This document shows, in pieces, positions 36,502-46,906 of a DNA stretch of 64,000 bases. A program made the position numbers and the translations under genes. The notes under the pieces are model-generated. The model made no database searches. It was not told where the DNA came from and saw nothing but the letters and a program-made list of their open reading frames with translations. The stretch is from PSRI01 sp041484195 (lineage in GTDB: Bacteria; Bacteroidota; Bacteroidia; Chitinophagales; Chitinophagaceae), in NCBI GenBank assembly GCA_041484195.1, contig JBGPHC010000009.1, positions 1-64,000 of the forward strand, written 5' to 3'. The first letter of the stretch is position 1; each line of letters begins with the position of its first letter.

Positions 36502-37341
36502 TTAACCTAATTGAACTCTCTTGAAACCTGTTACCTTGAGGTTGGGGTTAAGGGTTTTAAGGAATTCTCCTACCGTCCTCGCATTGTCTTTCACGTAGGC
36601 CTGGCCGATAAGCGTATTCTCCTTGAAGAAAGCATTCAGCTTTCCTGCGGCGATTTTGTCGATCATTTCATCGGGTTTGCCTGCCATTTTGGGATCATTC
36701 CTGATCTGTTCCGTGATGATGGCCCTTTCTCTTTCTATTGTGGCCGGAGGCACTGCATCGGCGTCAACGGCTATCGGGTTCATCGCCGCGATCTGCATGG
36801 CGAGATCCTTACCCGCTTCTGCGGATGCTTCGCTGAGGCCTACCAGTACGCCTATGCGATAGGCGCCGTGGATATAAGAAGCCACATAAGGCGCGTCAAT
36901 TCGTTCAAATTTACTGATGCCGATTTTCTCTCCTATGCTGGCCAGCTTGTCGTTGACCAGGTCGGCAACCCGGGCTCCATTGATGGAAACCTTGTTCAGT
37001 TCATCAATACTTTTCACGTTGTTGGCGATTGCCGCACCGGCGATGCTCTGGGCAAAGGCCACGAAATCGGCGTTCTTGCTTACGAAATCTGTTTCGCAAC
37101 TGATACAAACTGCGATGCCGGTCTTATGATCTGCTGTAGTTTTGGCGATTGCCACGCCTTCTTTTGCTTCGCGGTCGCCACGCAGGGCAGCCACTTTCGC
37201 TCCTTTCTTGCGTAACCAGTCAATAGCCGCTTCAAAATCTCCATTGGTTTCCGTGAGTGCCTTGCGGCAATCCATCATCCCTGCGCCCGTCATCTGGCGA
37301 AGTTTATTGATATCGGCAGCCGTAATTGTAACTGTATTCAT
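36502..37341 (-). CDS. tsf: Elongation factor Ts
   Basis: 279 residues: N-terminal UBA-like helix LRQMTGAGMMDCRKALTETN, then CETDFVSKN and the dimer/core regions including AMQIAAMNPIAVDADAVPP. It recycles EF-Tu by releasing GDP. It follows rpsB by 85 bases, the usual pairing. Confidence 0.97.
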   Translation of the reverse strand: MNTVTITAADINKLRQMTGAGMMDCRKALTETNGDFEAAIDWLRKKGAKVAALRGDREAKEGVAIAKTTADHKTGIAVCISCETDFVSKNADFVAFAQSIAGAAIANNVKSIDELNKVSINGARVADLVNDKLASIGEKIGISKFERIDAPYVASYIHGAYRIGVLVGLSEASAEAGKDLAMQIAAMNPIAVDADAVPPATIERERAIITEQIRNDPKMAGKPDEMIDKIAAGKLNAFFKENTLIGQAYVKDNARTVGEFLKTLNPNLKVTGFKRVQLG

Positions 37342-37426
37342 ATCTCTCCCCCATGTTCGGGGCTCTTTTTTATTGGTTAATTAATTCGATGCCTTCCCAA
37401 TTTCCTTTATTCGGGACGCGGGCATT

Positions 37427-38323
37427 CTACCTGGGCGGCCCTGTTCTCCTGGTGCTGGAAGAAGGAATCCTGCGTTTGGGCTGATTTCCACCGCCACCTC
37501 TTGTGCGGCCTCCGCCAACATTTGACCTGCCTGGTTTTTCTTTTCCAGTACCCGATTCTTCGTCGATGTCAAACTTAGGCCCACGTTCTGTTGTCTCTTC
37601 TGTTTCCTCTCCTTCTTCAGCTTTCTCTGCCTGGCGTTCGGCCAAACCTTCCGCGATGGCGGCGGTCACATAGTTGGCGATGATGGCGATTGATTTGGTA
37701 GCATCGTCATTCGCCGGAATTGCATAGTCCACTTTATTTGGATCGCAGTTGGTATCAACCATGCCAAAGGTGGTAATGCCCAGGCGTTTCGCTTCGGCGA
37801 GCCCGATATGTTCGTGGCCTATATCAATAATGAACAATGCGGCGGGTACGCGGCTCAATTGGGCTATACCGCCCAGCACTTTTTCCATTTTTTCCTTGTC
37901 GCGGCTCAATGTAAGACGCTCCTTCTTGGTAATGCTGTCAAAAGTGCCGTCGTTCAGCATCTTTTCAATGCTCTGCATCTTCTTCACGCTCTTTCGAACT
38001 GTATTGAAATTGGTGAGCATTCCACCCAGCCAGCGTTCGGTAACAAAAGGCATGTTTACCTTTTTGGCGCAATCCGTAACGATTTCCTTGGCCTGCTTCT
38101 TAGTACCCACAAACATGATCTTCTTACCGCTGCGCGCGATATTCTTCATCACGGCCGCGGCTTCCTGCAGGTTCTCTACGGTTCTGTTGAGATCGATGAT
38201 ATGGATGCCTTTTTTTTCTGCGAAGATGTATGGCAACATCTTAGGGTTCCACTTCTTACGCAGGTGACCAAAATGTACACCGGCTTCCAATAACTGCTGT
38301 TGTAATGAAGTGTTATTTTCCAT
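37427..38323 (-). CDS. rpsB: 30S ribosomal protein S2
   Basis: 298 residues: LLEAGVHFGHLRKKWNPKML, IHIIDLNRTVENL, FVGTKKQAKEIV, ERWLGGMLTNF and PANDDATKSI. A low-complexity C-terminal extension (about 45 residues, rich in E then G, R and P) goes beyond the common core; such tails occur in Bacteroidota S2. It follows rpsI in the block. Confidence 0.97.
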   Translation of the reverse strand: MENNTSLQQQLLEAGVHFGHLRKKWNPKMLPYIFAEKKGIHIIDLNRTVENLQEAAAVMKNIARSGKKIMFVGTKKQAKEIVTDCAKKVNMPFVTERWLGGMLTNFNTVRKSVKKMQSIEKMLNDGTFDSITKKERLTLSRDKEKMEKVLGGIAQLSRVPAALFIIDIGHEHIGLAEAKRLGITTFGMVDTNCDPNKVDYAIPANDDATKSIAIIANYVTAAIAEGLAERQAEKAEEGEETEETTERGPKFDIDEESGTGKEKPGRSNVGGGRTRGGGGNQPKRRIPSSSTRRTGPPR

Positions 38324-38434
38324 TTTTTATTTCAGCTTTTAACTATCAGCGTTTAGCCTTTAGCGTTTTTATGAATTGAAATACTGTATTGGTATGGACC
38401 GATGGTCTTGAGCCTGAACGGTACCATAAACTGG

Positions 38435-38824
38435 TTAACGTTTTGAGAACTGGAAGCTTCTTCTGGCTTTCTTCTTACCAAACTTCTTACGTTCCACTGA
38501 GCGAGGATCGCGCCTCAATAAGCCAGCCGCTTTCAGAGCGGGGCGGAATTCGGCGTTCACTTCGAGGAGGGCGCGTGCGATCCCCAGCTTGGCCGCCTCA
38601 GCCTGACCTTTCAGTCCACCACCCGAAGCGTTTATCTTGATGTCGAATTTCTCCTGCAAATCCACTGCTTTCAACGGATGCTCAATCTGATTCTGCAGAT
38701 AAACCAGCGGGAAATATTGTTTGTAGTCCTTGTCATTCACCGTGATCTTTCCTTCGCCTTTGGAAAGAAAAACCCTGGTCACGGCTTCCTTGCGACGGCC
38801 TACGGCATTTTTTTGCTTTTCCAT
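38435..38824 (-). CDS. rpsI: 30S ribosomal protein S9
   Basis: 129 residues: NAVGRRKEAVTRVFLSKGEG, ASGGGLKGQAEAAKLGIARA and the basic end RRDPRSVERKKFGKKKARRS...FSKR, whose tail touches tRNA in the P site. Directly behind rplM, the classic L13-S9 pair. Confidence 0.97.
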   Translation of the reverse strand: MEKQKNAVGRRKEAVTRVFLSKGEGKITVNDKDYKQYFPLVYLQNQIEHPLKAVDLQEKFDIKINASGGGLKGQAEAAKLGIARALLEVNAEFRPALKAAGLLRRDPRSVERKKFGKKKARRSFQFSKR

Positions 38825-38868
38825 GTATAATTGTTTGCGATTTGTTGCCGGATGCTCCGGACATTAAT

Positions 38869-39312
38869 TTAGAATTTCAATTCTTTAGGCTGCTGTGCCG
38901 AATGCGGGTGTTCAGATCCTGCATACACGAACAATTTCTTGTACATCTTGCGGCCCAGCCGATTCTTGGGAAGCATGCCTTTTACGGCTCTCTCCACGAT
39001 GACTTCGGGACGGCGCTGTTGCAGATTCTTCGCTGTTTCTTCCCTTAGGCCTCCCGGGTAACCAGAAAAATTGAGATAGACCTTTTCTTCCAATTTATTT
39101 CCGGTGAATTTTACCTTTTCGGCATTGGTGACAACCACATAGTCGCCGCAGTCAACATGTGGCGTATAATAGGCTTTGTTCTTGCCTCGCAGCACAGCCG
39201 CGATTTTGGCGCACACGCGACCAACGGTTTGATTGGTGCCGTCCACAACGTACCAGTTACGCTGTACGGAAGCCTCGTTCGCATGTTTGGTAGTGAAATG
39301 TAATTTACTCAT
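38869..39312 (-). CDS. rplM: 50S ribosomal protein L13
   Basis: 147 residues: WYVVDGTNQTVGRVCAKIAA, TPHVDCGDYVVVTNAEKVKF and VKGMLPKNRLGRKMYKKLFV. First gene of the rplM-rpsI-rpsB-tsf block, behind the promoter at 39,371-39,403. Confidence 0.97.
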   Translation of the reverse strand: MSKLHFTTKHANEASVQRNWYVVDGTNQTVGRVCAKIAAVLRGKNKAYYTPHVDCGDYVVVTNAEKVKFTGNKLEEKVYLNFSGYPGGLREETAKNLQQRRPEVIVERAVKGMLPKNRLGRKMYKKLFVYAGSEHPHSAQQPKELKF

Positions 39313-39370
39313 TGCTTTTTCTTTTGTTTGCCCACCGCCATCCCGGCAGGATCAGTTAAAAATAGGAGCG

Positions 39371-39403
39371 CAAAGGTAAGTGAGATAGGCAGTCATTTCC
39401 AAA
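39371..39403 (-). promoter_or_regulatory. Promoter of the rplM-rpsI-rpsB-tsf operon
   Basis: On the minus strand a -33 TTTG (plus-strand 39,400-39,403) is followed by 21 bases and the -7 box TACCTTTG (39,371-39,378), a near-ideal Bacteroidota promoter. It leaves a leader of roughly 50 bases before the rplM ATG. Confidence 0.75.
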
Positions 39404-39507
39404 CAAATGCTCTTGTATTTTTGAAGACCCCTTTGTAATCAATTGATTACCAGCAAAAATTTTAGCAGTTTTTTTCAGAGCTCCAAAATCGCCCAGGCTT
39501 TAGCCGT

Positions 39508-42500
39508 TTATTGACCCGGTGCCGGATGGAATTCGGGCAGATTTTGTTTGAATACCAACACCGAATCATTATTCCTGGCTACTAATATATAAGGAAAGCC
39601 TCGCGGGCTTTGGATGGCTTTGATATCCCTGGTTTCTCCTGTCACAATTAACCCACTCTCTCTCATTGAAAGAGGAACAAAATTTCCCCGGCCATCCTGC
39701 TTCAGCACAATGCCATAGGAAGCATCATAGCGGCCTTCATAGGGCTGCACTCCATAAAAATTCCCTCCGCAAATGAGTTCTTTTTTTCCATCTCCATCCA
39801 GGTCCACGGCCAGGATTCCGAAAATGGGTGATAGCTGGGCCGGCAGGGGAAGTTCCCTCATACTGAAATTCCCTTTGCCATCATTCATAAAAATGGCGCT
39901 GGCCATAGTGGACGCCTGCAATACTTTGGCCGAAGACAATTTATCACCGAATACTTCTTCCATAGTTTTACCCGCAAATCCCCGGTATTGCAGATATTTC
40001 TTTTTTATAACGGGCAATTGTTTTTCCAATTCATCCTTTCCAAGGAAACTATAATATTTTCCATTGTTGACATTTGCCAGTATCTGGTCCTGTCGCCCAT
40101 TATTGTCATAATCAAATAGAAAAAGTTTCAATGGATATTCGGGAGAAGCGGTCAATTTGGAATTCAATCCATAATTTCCCGCAATTATATCTGGATTGCC
40201 GTCTCCGTCGAGGTCAGATATTTCCAGGCTCTGCCACCAGCCGGAACTAAGTTGGCAGTTTGCCATAGAGCCTGCACAGTTTTCCGGAGATCTTCTGAGT
40301 TGACTCCCGGTATTCATGTATATAGTGAGGGGCATCCATTCCCCCACCAGCACAAGGTCGGGCTTACCATCATGGTTCAGGTCGGCGAACTTCGCGGCAG
40401 ATACCATGCCCACATTACGGAGACCCGGCGCCCATTCATCCGTCGCGATCCTGAAATGACCATTGCCATCATTCAGCAAAAGATATGATTCGGGAATATT
40501 GCCATAGGATTTAGCATCTGTTCTGCCGCCCACGAAAATATCCAGGTCTCCGTCTCCATCAATGTCCGCAACCGAAACACAACTCTTGTTGGCGAACATC
40601 GGGGGAAGGCCATCCGATTTTCTGAAATTCCCCTTACCATCGTTCAGGTATAAGCGATCATTCAGCAAGGGTGACTGGCCCGAGTATTCATTACCACCGC
40701 TGACTAGGTAGAGGTCCAGGTCTTTATCCCCGTCCGCGTCAAAGAAAAGAGCATTGACGTCTTCCATCGCAGCATCTCCCTGGAATAAAGTCTCATTGGT
40801 CCTTGTGAATTTACCATCGGCACCCTGGGTGAACATCGCTCCCGGGAAATTTTTCGCGCCGCAAACAAAAAAATCTTCTCTCCCATCTCCATTAACGTCT
40901 CCTACCGCCAGTTTGGGCCCCAGGGTGGATTCCTCATGTGGAATGAATGACTGGATATTAAAATCAAAAAAATCATCTTCGGAATGTTTCCATTGTATTG
41001 AGAGATCGTCAGTAATATTTCTGAGTAGTGGTGTTGCGGGCGGCATTATTTCTTCCACCCTGAATGAATCCCCTGCGTTTTCCTGCATCAATTCCAAAAC
41101 ATGGTTGGGTAGGATATGATGAATCGTCTGGGATTTGAGGCTGGGCCATACTACGATCAGGCTGTCCACCAAAGAGAGGGAATCCAATCCGAAATGCAGT
41201 ATGGGCGAAACGGAAGATTGAAATCCCCTGGTTGGTTGCTGGTGTTGCAATTGCATCTTACCACCCGCAAATAAATATATTTTCGTGCCGATGCCAAAGC
41301 CATTCCTGCCGCTTCCTTTGAGTTTGATGTCGAGGTAATTCCTGCCGGAAGAATTGTTACGATAGATTCCTGCCGGGTCATTCATACGATTGACTACAAG
41401 GTCCAGGTCTCCATCGTTATCCAGGTCCGCATAGGCGGCACCGTTTGATATGCCGATAAAATCCATGCCCCAGGCAGCAGATTCATCTATGAATTTTTCC
41501 TGCGCAGTTCCCTTGAACATGTAGTTATGCGATTTTCCCGGCGGCATCAGGTTCAGGACACTGGCGTCATTCTTCCTGCTCTTGTCAAGCATGTCCTGCA
41601 CATTCGAATTATAGATGAATTTCAGGTAGTCCAGGTCGGAAGGTCTTCGCATGATGCCATTGGACACAAAGAGATCCTTGATACCGTCATTGTCAAAATC
41701 GGCCAGCAAGGGCGCCCAGCTCCAGTCAGTAGCGGCTATGCCTGCATACAGGGCCATCTCACTAAAATGTTTGCCGTCATTATTTCTTTGCAAGGCATTG
41801 CGGGAATATTGGTACTGGAATCCCTTATTGATGAGTTTGTATTTGTAGATGTCCAGCGGGTCATCTCCTCCATAAGTTTTCAACACGGATTCATCGGGCG
41901 GCAACATGTCCATTGTGACCAGGTCCAATAGGCCATCGTTATTATAGTCTGCCATATCATTTCCCATACTGAACCGGCTGTAATGGCCGAATGCCGAAGC
42001 CCCTGTCTCTGAAAAAGTCCCGTCGTGATTATTGACATAGTAGTAGTCATTCTCATGAAAATCATTTCCAACATAGATATCATCCCAACCGTCGTTATTG
42101 AGGTCTCCTACGGCGATTCCCAATCCATATCCCAGTCCGCTGCCGTAGATCCCGGCCTGACTTGTGACATCCGAGAATTTTCCGCTGTCATTCCGCAATA
42201 ACCTGTCCCCGGCCTTCGGGCTATAATTTCTTCTTACGGAAGTATCGCGGATTACGTCCACCAGGTGATCGGATTGATTGAGCAGGTAGCAATCCAGGTC
42301 ACCATCCTTATCATAGTCAAAGAATGCCGCCTGGGTGGAATAATCCTGAAGAGCCAGGCCGAATTCGGAAGATCTTTCTGAAAAAGTCAGGTCTCCGTTA
42401 TTTATATATAGTTCATTATGCCCCTTCAGATTGAATTTACCCGAAACAGTGCAGACATAAATATCCAACAGGCCGTCTCCATTCACATCAGCCATCGTTA

Positions 42501-42843
42501 CGCCTGTGCTCCAGTCCGCATCGCCCATTACGCTGGCTTTTTGCGTTATATCTTCAAATTGAAAATCGCCTTTGTTGAGATAGAGCTTATTCCCGCCTTT
42601 TCTATTAGAGCTAAAGAAAATATCCTGGAGACCGTCGTTGTTGATGTCACCCACTGCTACGCCTCCGCCGTTATAATAGTACAGGTAGTCCAGAATGCTG
42701 AGAGTATCCGAATCGTGCAATTCGTTTGTAAAATAAATATGGGTGTGCGAGGAAGGAACCTGTTCAAACAAAGTTTGTTTTCGACAGGAGAATAGGAATT
42801 GCGCTGCAATCAGGACAGAAAAAAGAAATAGCCTGCTTCTCAT
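39508..42843 (-). CDS. UnbV/ASPIC and FG-GAP repeat lipoprotein
   Basis: 1,111 residues. A lipoprotein signal (LIAAQFLFSCRK) is followed by many FG-GAP/VCBS repeats with calcium-loop motifs such as DINNDGLQDIFF, DVNGDGLLDIYV and DLDNDGDLDLVV. In the middle (about 500-600) is an ASPIC/UnbV domain (NNSSGRNYLDIKLKGSGRNG ... LHFGLDS). The repeats should form beta-propellers, one before and one after that domain. Such CRTAC1-like proteins are abundant in Bacteroidota and are thought to act at the surface, often near SusCD loci; no SusCD pair is next to this one. Binding partner unknown. Confidence 0.85.
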   Translation of the reverse strand: MRSRLFLFSVLIAAQFLFSCRKQTLFEQVPSSHTHIYFTNELHDSDTLSILDYLYYYNGGGVAVGDINNDGLQDIFFSSNRKGGNKLYLNKGDFQFEDITQKASVMGDADWSTGVTMADVNGDGLLDIYVCTVSGKFNLKGHNELYINNGDLTFSERSSEFGLALQDYSTQAAFFDYDKDGDLDCYLLNQSDHLVDVIRDTSVRRNYSPKAGDRLLRNDSGKFSDVTSQAGIYGSGLGYGLGIAVGDLNNDGWDDIYVGNDFHENDYYYVNNHDGTFSETGASAFGHYSRFSMGNDMADYNNDGLLDLVTMDMLPPDESVLKTYGGDDPLDIYKYKLINKGFQYQYSRNALQRNNDGKHFSEMALYAGIAATDWSWAPLLADFDNDGIKDLFVSNGIMRRPSDLDYLKFIYNSNVQDMLDKSRKNDASVLNLMPPGKSHNYMFKGTAQEKFIDESAAWGMDFIGISNGAAYADLDNDGDLDLVVNRMNDPAGIYRNNSSGRNYLDIKLKGSGRNGFGIGTKIYLFAGGKMQLQHQQPTRGFQSSVSPILHFGLDSLSLVDSLIVVWPSLKSQTIHHILPNHVLELMQENAGDSFRVEEIMPPATPLLRNITDDLSIQWKHSEDDFFDFNIQSFIPHEESTLGPKLAVGDVNGDGREDFFVCGAKNFPGAMFTQGADGKFTRTNETLFQGDAAMEDVNALFFDADGDKDLDLYLVSGGNEYSGQSPLLNDRLYLNDGKGNFRKSDGLPPMFANKSCVSVADIDGDGDLDIFVGGRTDAKSYGNIPESYLLLNDGNGHFRIATDEWAPGLRNVGMVSAAKFADLNHDGKPDLVLVGEWMPLTIYMNTGSQLRRSPENCAGSMANCQLSSGWWQSLEISDLDGDGNPDIIAGNYGLNSKLTASPEYPLKLFLFDYDNNGRQDQILANVNNGKYYSFLGKDELEKQLPVIKKKYLQYRGFAGKTMEEVFGDKLSSAKVLQASTMASAIFMNDGKGNFSMRELPLPAQLSPIFGILAVDLDGDGKKELICGGNFYGVQPYEGRYDASYGIVLKQDGRGNFVPLSMRESGLIVTGETRDIKAIQSPRGFPYILVARNNDSVLVFKQNLPEFHPAPGQ

Positions 42844-43000
42844 AACTTCAAGAATTGGTTCATTGGGCCCGGGTAAACCCTTGTAGTTTCGTTACTGTCA
42901 AGGGAATTATCCAAAGGCATTTTCAGGGAACTCAATTTAAACATAAAAAGCAAGGCAAATTCGCGGAGGCGAAATTTAAAGGATTCTAGTGCCACCATTT

Positions 43001-43948
43001 TCATTTCAGAAAATACACGGGTTGTACGATATTGAAGGAATGACTCTTCTTGGATCCCGGGCTGTCGAATTGGAATTGGTGTTCCAGCCAAAAATCGGAG
43101 GCCTTTCTTGCGGCGTGTTTTTTGAGCCAGTCATCCATTATTTTCATGTCATCTTTGATATCTGCAAAATGACCTTCGGCATGCACAACCAAAACTTTGT
43201 AAGCAGGTATCTCCAGCTTTTTCAAGGGTGCTTTCACTACAGCGATTGAGTCTTTTAAAACGGCCCCTACCAGAATTTCCACTGTAGAATCATTAAGCAT
43301 CCTGTACCTGGATTGAATCAGGTCGGGATATTTTAATTGATTGTCTCTGAAATGCGTTATTATTTCTTTGTATATCTCTCGAATTTGGTCTTCGATCTGG
43401 CTCAATGGAACAGTATCGGTCCTGGCAGCCAAATCCAAAGAGGGGATATCCAATATTTCCATCCTGATACCCGAAAGCTGATCGGCAAAATGGTCCATTC
43501 TCCCTTTGAATTTTGAAACCGTTCCCAGGAATCTGTCGGAATATCCTGAAGGATCGAATAGAATCCTGAGTTTTTCGTATATGTTTTTCCTAATCACTAC
43601 TTTTTCTTCCCATTCCAATACAGATTCATCCTTATGAATCTTCTTGGGATTGATTTTAATTTCTCCCTTCCAGGAAATTTCATCGTCGCCCCCCGCAGCG
43701 TATTTCACGAGGCGATTGGTAGCCAGGCTGTCAAAATGAATTGACAATCCATGCGAACTTGGTGAGTGGTCTACCGGGTACCAATTTCTCCATTTGGTAG
43801 TGTCAGACAGGGCTCTGAATACTGTAACATCGCTTATATCAAGTCCCAGTTTGGTGTGGAAGGTGCGATTTACCGGAATGAGCAAAAAAGCTAAAAAGGC
43901 AATTAGAATAAAGAAGAGGAGTACAAGAATAATTTTCAGCCATTGCAT
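43001..43948 (-). CDS. Membrane-anchored SRPBCC protein with GyrI-like end
   Basis: 315 residues. A single N-terminal helix (IILVLLFFILIAFLAFLLIP) is followed by a START/SRPBCC-type domain (VFRALSDTTKWRNWYPVDHS near residue 48, a typical polyketide-cyclase-like start). The last ~100 residues (IPAYKVLVVHAEGHFADIKD) resemble the GyrI-like effector-binding fold. Both folds bind small hydrophobic ligands. Function unknown; single gene. Confidence 0.6.
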   Translation of the reverse strand: MQWLKIILVLLFFILIAFLAFLLIPVNRTFHTKLGLDISDVTVFRALSDTTKWRNWYPVDHSPSSHGLSIHFDSLATNRLVKYAAGGDDEISWKGEIKINPKKIHKDESVLEWEEKVVIRKNIYEKLRILFDPSGYSDRFLGTVSKFKGRMDHFADQLSGIRMEILDIPSLDLAARTDTVPLSQIEDQIREIYKEIITHFRDNQLKYPDLIQSRYRMLNDSTVEILVGAVLKDSIAVVKAPLKKLEIPAYKVLVVHAEGHFADIKDDMKIMDDWLKKHAARKASDFWLEHQFQFDSPGSKKSHSFNIVQPVYFLK

Positions 43949-44303
43949 GTCATTTCAGCTTTTGGGTCTGATTGAAAGGTCCTGATGGGTTGTGCAATTT
44001 TTCAGGACTCAAAAATAGCTGTAAAGGTTCATTATTTTTTGGAATATGCCGCTTCGATTTTATTGTGTATGCCTGCCTTTTTTTTCGAGCGGGGTTTCAA
44101 TTTAGATCCGCATGGTGGAAAATCGGTCGAGTGTGGTGGAGGATTGGTCAGGGATTGGGTTCAGACGATGTCGTCCTTGCACTCATTTTAGTTCCGGCTG
44201 CAAGGCGATCCTCTGAGGGTTGGGCAGGCACTGTTTGCCGAAAGGGTTTAGTTGCCCGTCCTTCCAATTCAGTTTTCGTCATGGAAATACAATATTATAT
44301 TTA
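43949..44303. other. Intergenic stretch, nothing recognised
   Basis: 355 bases between two minus-strand genes. A plus-strand frame at 43,972-44,346 is open but its composition is unlike protein and it has no start signal. No hairpin or repeat was seen. Confidence 0.4.
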
Positions 44304-45032
44304 CTATTTATTGATTTTCCCGCTTGGTTTCTCGAGCTCCTTCTGATATTTCTGGTGATTGAACCTATATAATTTGCCCGGCCTATGGGGCACATCCGAC
44401 TCCGTTTCATTGATATCAATAAGAAGTCCCATGGTGGAGATTTTTTTTCTAAAATTTCTCCTGTCGAGCTTTGTGCAGAGGATTGCCTCGTAGAGGTTCT
44501 GCAATTCACGAAGGGAAAATTTATTTCCAAGCAGCTTGAATACGAGTGGTTTTTCCTGGATATTTTTCTGCAATTGACTGTAGCTGGCATCCAGGATTAT
44601 TTTATGGTCGAATGCCATGGTGCGTATATCCTTCACCGGATGCCAATGCAGTTCATTGTCTGATAATTTAAGCTGGTGGTGCCTGATATTTACGAGCGAA
44701 TAATAGGCGATGGTAACTACTCGTCCCGCCGGATGTCTGTTCAGGCCGCCGAAGGTCTGCACCTGCTCCAGGTAAAGGTCATCCAGGCCAGTTCTTTCTT
44801 TCAACACGCGGTAAGAGGCCGCCTCCAGGTCCTCATCGGGCATCACAAGATCACCCAGCAGCGACCAATAGCCTTTGTATTCTTCCAAATTGCATTTAAT
44901 CAAAAGTACTTTTAGCACGTTGTCGTCGAATCCAAAGATGACGCAGTCAACGGAAATAGCCACTTTGAAATAATCGTTGATGTCAATGGCTGTAGTGTTA
45001 ATATTAGGTTTTCTGGTGACGGGGGAATTCAT
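44304..45032 (-). CDS. NUDIX-domain transcriptional regulator (NrtR/AraR-like)
   Basis: 242 residues. The N-terminal NUDIX-like domain (VDCVIFGFDDNVLKVLLIKC, WSLLGDLVMPDEDLEAASYR, VLKERTGLDD) keeps the fold but the Nudix box is imperfect: the GX5EX7REUXEEXGU pattern lacks several catalytic residues, so it probably senses rather than cleaves. The C-terminal ~80 residues (LLGNKFSLRELQNLYEAILC, DRRNFRKKISTMGLL) form the winged helix of the NrtR family. Relatives in Bacteroides regulate sugar (arabinose) or NAD genes. No target genes are adjacent, so the ligand is unknown. Confidence 0.8.
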   Translation of the reverse strand: MNSPVTRKPNINTTAIDINDYFKVAISVDCVIFGFDDNVLKVLLIKCNLEEYKGYWSLLGDLVMPDEDLEAASYRVLKERTGLDDLYLEQVQTFGGLNRHPAGRVVTIAYYSLVNIRHHQLKLSDNELHWHPVKDIRTMAFDHKIILDASYSQLQKNIQEKPLVFKLLGNKFSLRELQNLYEAILCTKLDRRNFRKKISTMGLLIDINETESDVPHRPGKLYRFNHQKYQKELEKPSGKINK

Positions 45033-45126
45033 ATCAATTGCTTGTTTATGCGGATTTCCTGTATCAAATTAAGCAAATTTCCACTACCGGGGTTTCCGCA
45101 CAAAAAATAAAGAAAGCGGAACTGAT

Positions 45127-46794
45127 TCAGTTATCCCTGCCATATACTTTTTCTCCATTGATATAGGTAGTCAGGATTTTTGTTTTTAAAACCCGGGGTG
45201 GGGGGCATTTCATGATATCATCTTCCAATATGACGAAATCGGCGGATTTGCCCTTTTCGAGACTGCCTTTTTCTTTTTCTTCAAAAGCCCCTTTGGCGGC
45301 CCATAAAGTCATTCCGCGCAAAGCCTGTTCCCGGCTCAGGGCATTTTCAGGCTGAAATCCACCAGAGGGAAAATTCCTGGCGTCCTGTCTTGACACTGCA
45401 GCATAAAAAGTCTTGAGTGGGCTGATGTCTTCCACAGGGAAATCGGTGCCCAGTGGAATCCATCCATTTTGTTCCATCAGTTGGCGGAAAGCATAAGCGC
45501 CTTTCACCCTTTCAGGTCCCAGGCGGTCCGAAGCCCAGTACATATCGGATGTGGCATGTGTAGGTTGAACAGAAGGAATGATATTGTATTTTCCAAACCA
45601 TTCAAAGTCGCTCTTGTCAATAACCTGGGCATGCTCAATCCTCCAGCGCCGGTCATTTTTACCTTGCAACACCCTGGCATAGGCCCGGAGGATCGTTCGG
45701 TTGCCGGAATCGCCAATAGCGTGTGTGCATGCCTGAAAGGACGATCGAGCGATGACCTGCAATATGCTGTCATAATATTGCGGCTGTTTCAATAAAAAAC
45801 CATACCATCCCGGCTTATCGCTATAGGGTGCCAGCAGGCAGGCGCCCCTCGAACCCAGTGCGCCATCTGCATATAGTTTGAATCCATTTACGTTCAGTCG
45901 GCCGGATTTATAGGGACCCTTTTTGAGGTAGAAATCATAATTGGACCTGGCGTCAGAAAGCAATACCACCATTTTTATTTTAAGGTCTCCGGATTTCTGC
46001 AATGAATCAATCTGATCCACCTGCGCCTTCATCAAACCACAGTCTTCAACCGTGGTCAGGCCTACTTCAAAGCAATTTCGCTGCGCTTCAGACATGGCTT
46101 TTTTCAAAAAGTCCAAATTGGCTGCATCTGGAATCCATTGGCTCACCAGACTTACGGCATTGTCTACCAGTATCCCGGTAACCCGGCCATTCTTATTTTC
46201 CACCTGGCCTCCGGTGAGCTTTTGCCCGGGCAGGATATGGGCCTTGTCCAATGCCATTTTGTTTACGATGGCTGCATGCCCGTCAATACGGCTAAGGAAA
46301 ACAGGATTCCGTGGAAAATTCTTATCCAGCAGTTCCCTGTCAGGAAATTCCTTGAGATCCCAGTCGTTTTGGTCCCATCCTCTTCCTATCACCCATTCGC
46401 CGGGCGCGATTTGTTTGGCCTGAATATATTCTTGGATGCGTTCTATGCATTCCATCCAACTGGAACTGCCCACCAGGTCAGCCTCCTGTAAACCAAGAGC
46501 GTAGGAATAAAAATGCGCGTGAGCGTCAATAAAGCCCGGGAAAACGGCCTTACCCTGAGCGTCTATATGTTGAGGTGAGCTATAGTCATTTAAAATATCC
46601 TTGCTCTTTCCGATATCCAGAATTTTCCCATCCTTTATGGCGAAAGCCTCCTGTATTGTAAACGCACTGTCAACCGTATATACAAGGCCATTATAGAGAA
46701 TTAGGTCAACCGAAGTCTTATGAGCACAGGATTGCATCAGGATTGCCGGAACACCCAGCATAAAAAGGCAGCGTAGCAGGGAAGTTATTCTCAT
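45127..46794 (-). CDS. YtcJ-like amidohydrolase lipoprotein
   Basis: 555 residues with a lipoprotein signal (LGVPAILMQSCAHKT). The amidohydrolase barrel carries GFIDAHAHFYSY (first metal ligands), GWDQNDWDLKEFPDRELLD, a conserved HAIGD (ACTHAIGDSGN), IEHAQVI and the late metal-binding Asp in LGTDFPVE. This order is that of the YtcJ/exoenzyme-regulatory group, which hydrolyses amides of unknown nature. Likely periplasmic or outer-membrane bound. Intact. Confidence 0.85.
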   Translation of the reverse strand: MRITSLLRCLFMLGVPAILMQSCAHKTSVDLILYNGLVYTVDSAFTIQEAFAIKDGKILDIGKSKDILNDYSSPQHIDAQGKAVFPGFIDAHAHFYSYALGLQEADLVGSSSWMECIERIQEYIQAKQIAPGEWVIGRGWDQNDWDLKEFPDRELLDKNFPRNPVFLSRIDGHAAIVNKMALDKAHILPGQKLTGGQVENKNGRVTGILVDNAVSLVSQWIPDAANLDFLKKAMSEAQRNCFEVGLTTVEDCGLMKAQVDQIDSLQKSGDLKIKMVVLLSDARSNYDFYLKKGPYKSGRLNVNGFKLYADGALGSRGACLLAPYSDKPGWYGFLLKQPQYYDSILQVIARSSFQACTHAIGDSGNRTILRAYARVLQGKNDRRWRIEHAQVIDKSDFEWFGKYNIIPSVQPTHATSDMYWASDRLGPERVKGAYAFRQLMEQNGWIPLGTDFPVEDISPLKTFYAAVSRQDARNFPSGGFQPENALSREQALRGMTLWAAKGAFEEKEKGSLEKGKSADFVILEDDIMKCPPPRVLKTKILTTYINGEKVYGRDN

Positions 46795-46906
46795 ATCATG
46801 CAGGCTTTAGTCAATTAAGAAATTAAAATTACGGCAACATAATCTTTTCATCACATTCATCGGCATAATACATTATAGTAATTTTACCAAGGACAATACA
46901 GATTGT

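Noticed and set aside
43972..44346. 124-codon plus-strand frame
   Set aside because: Composition (many Trp, Arg and Gly in random order) and overlap with the NUDIX regulator argue against coding.
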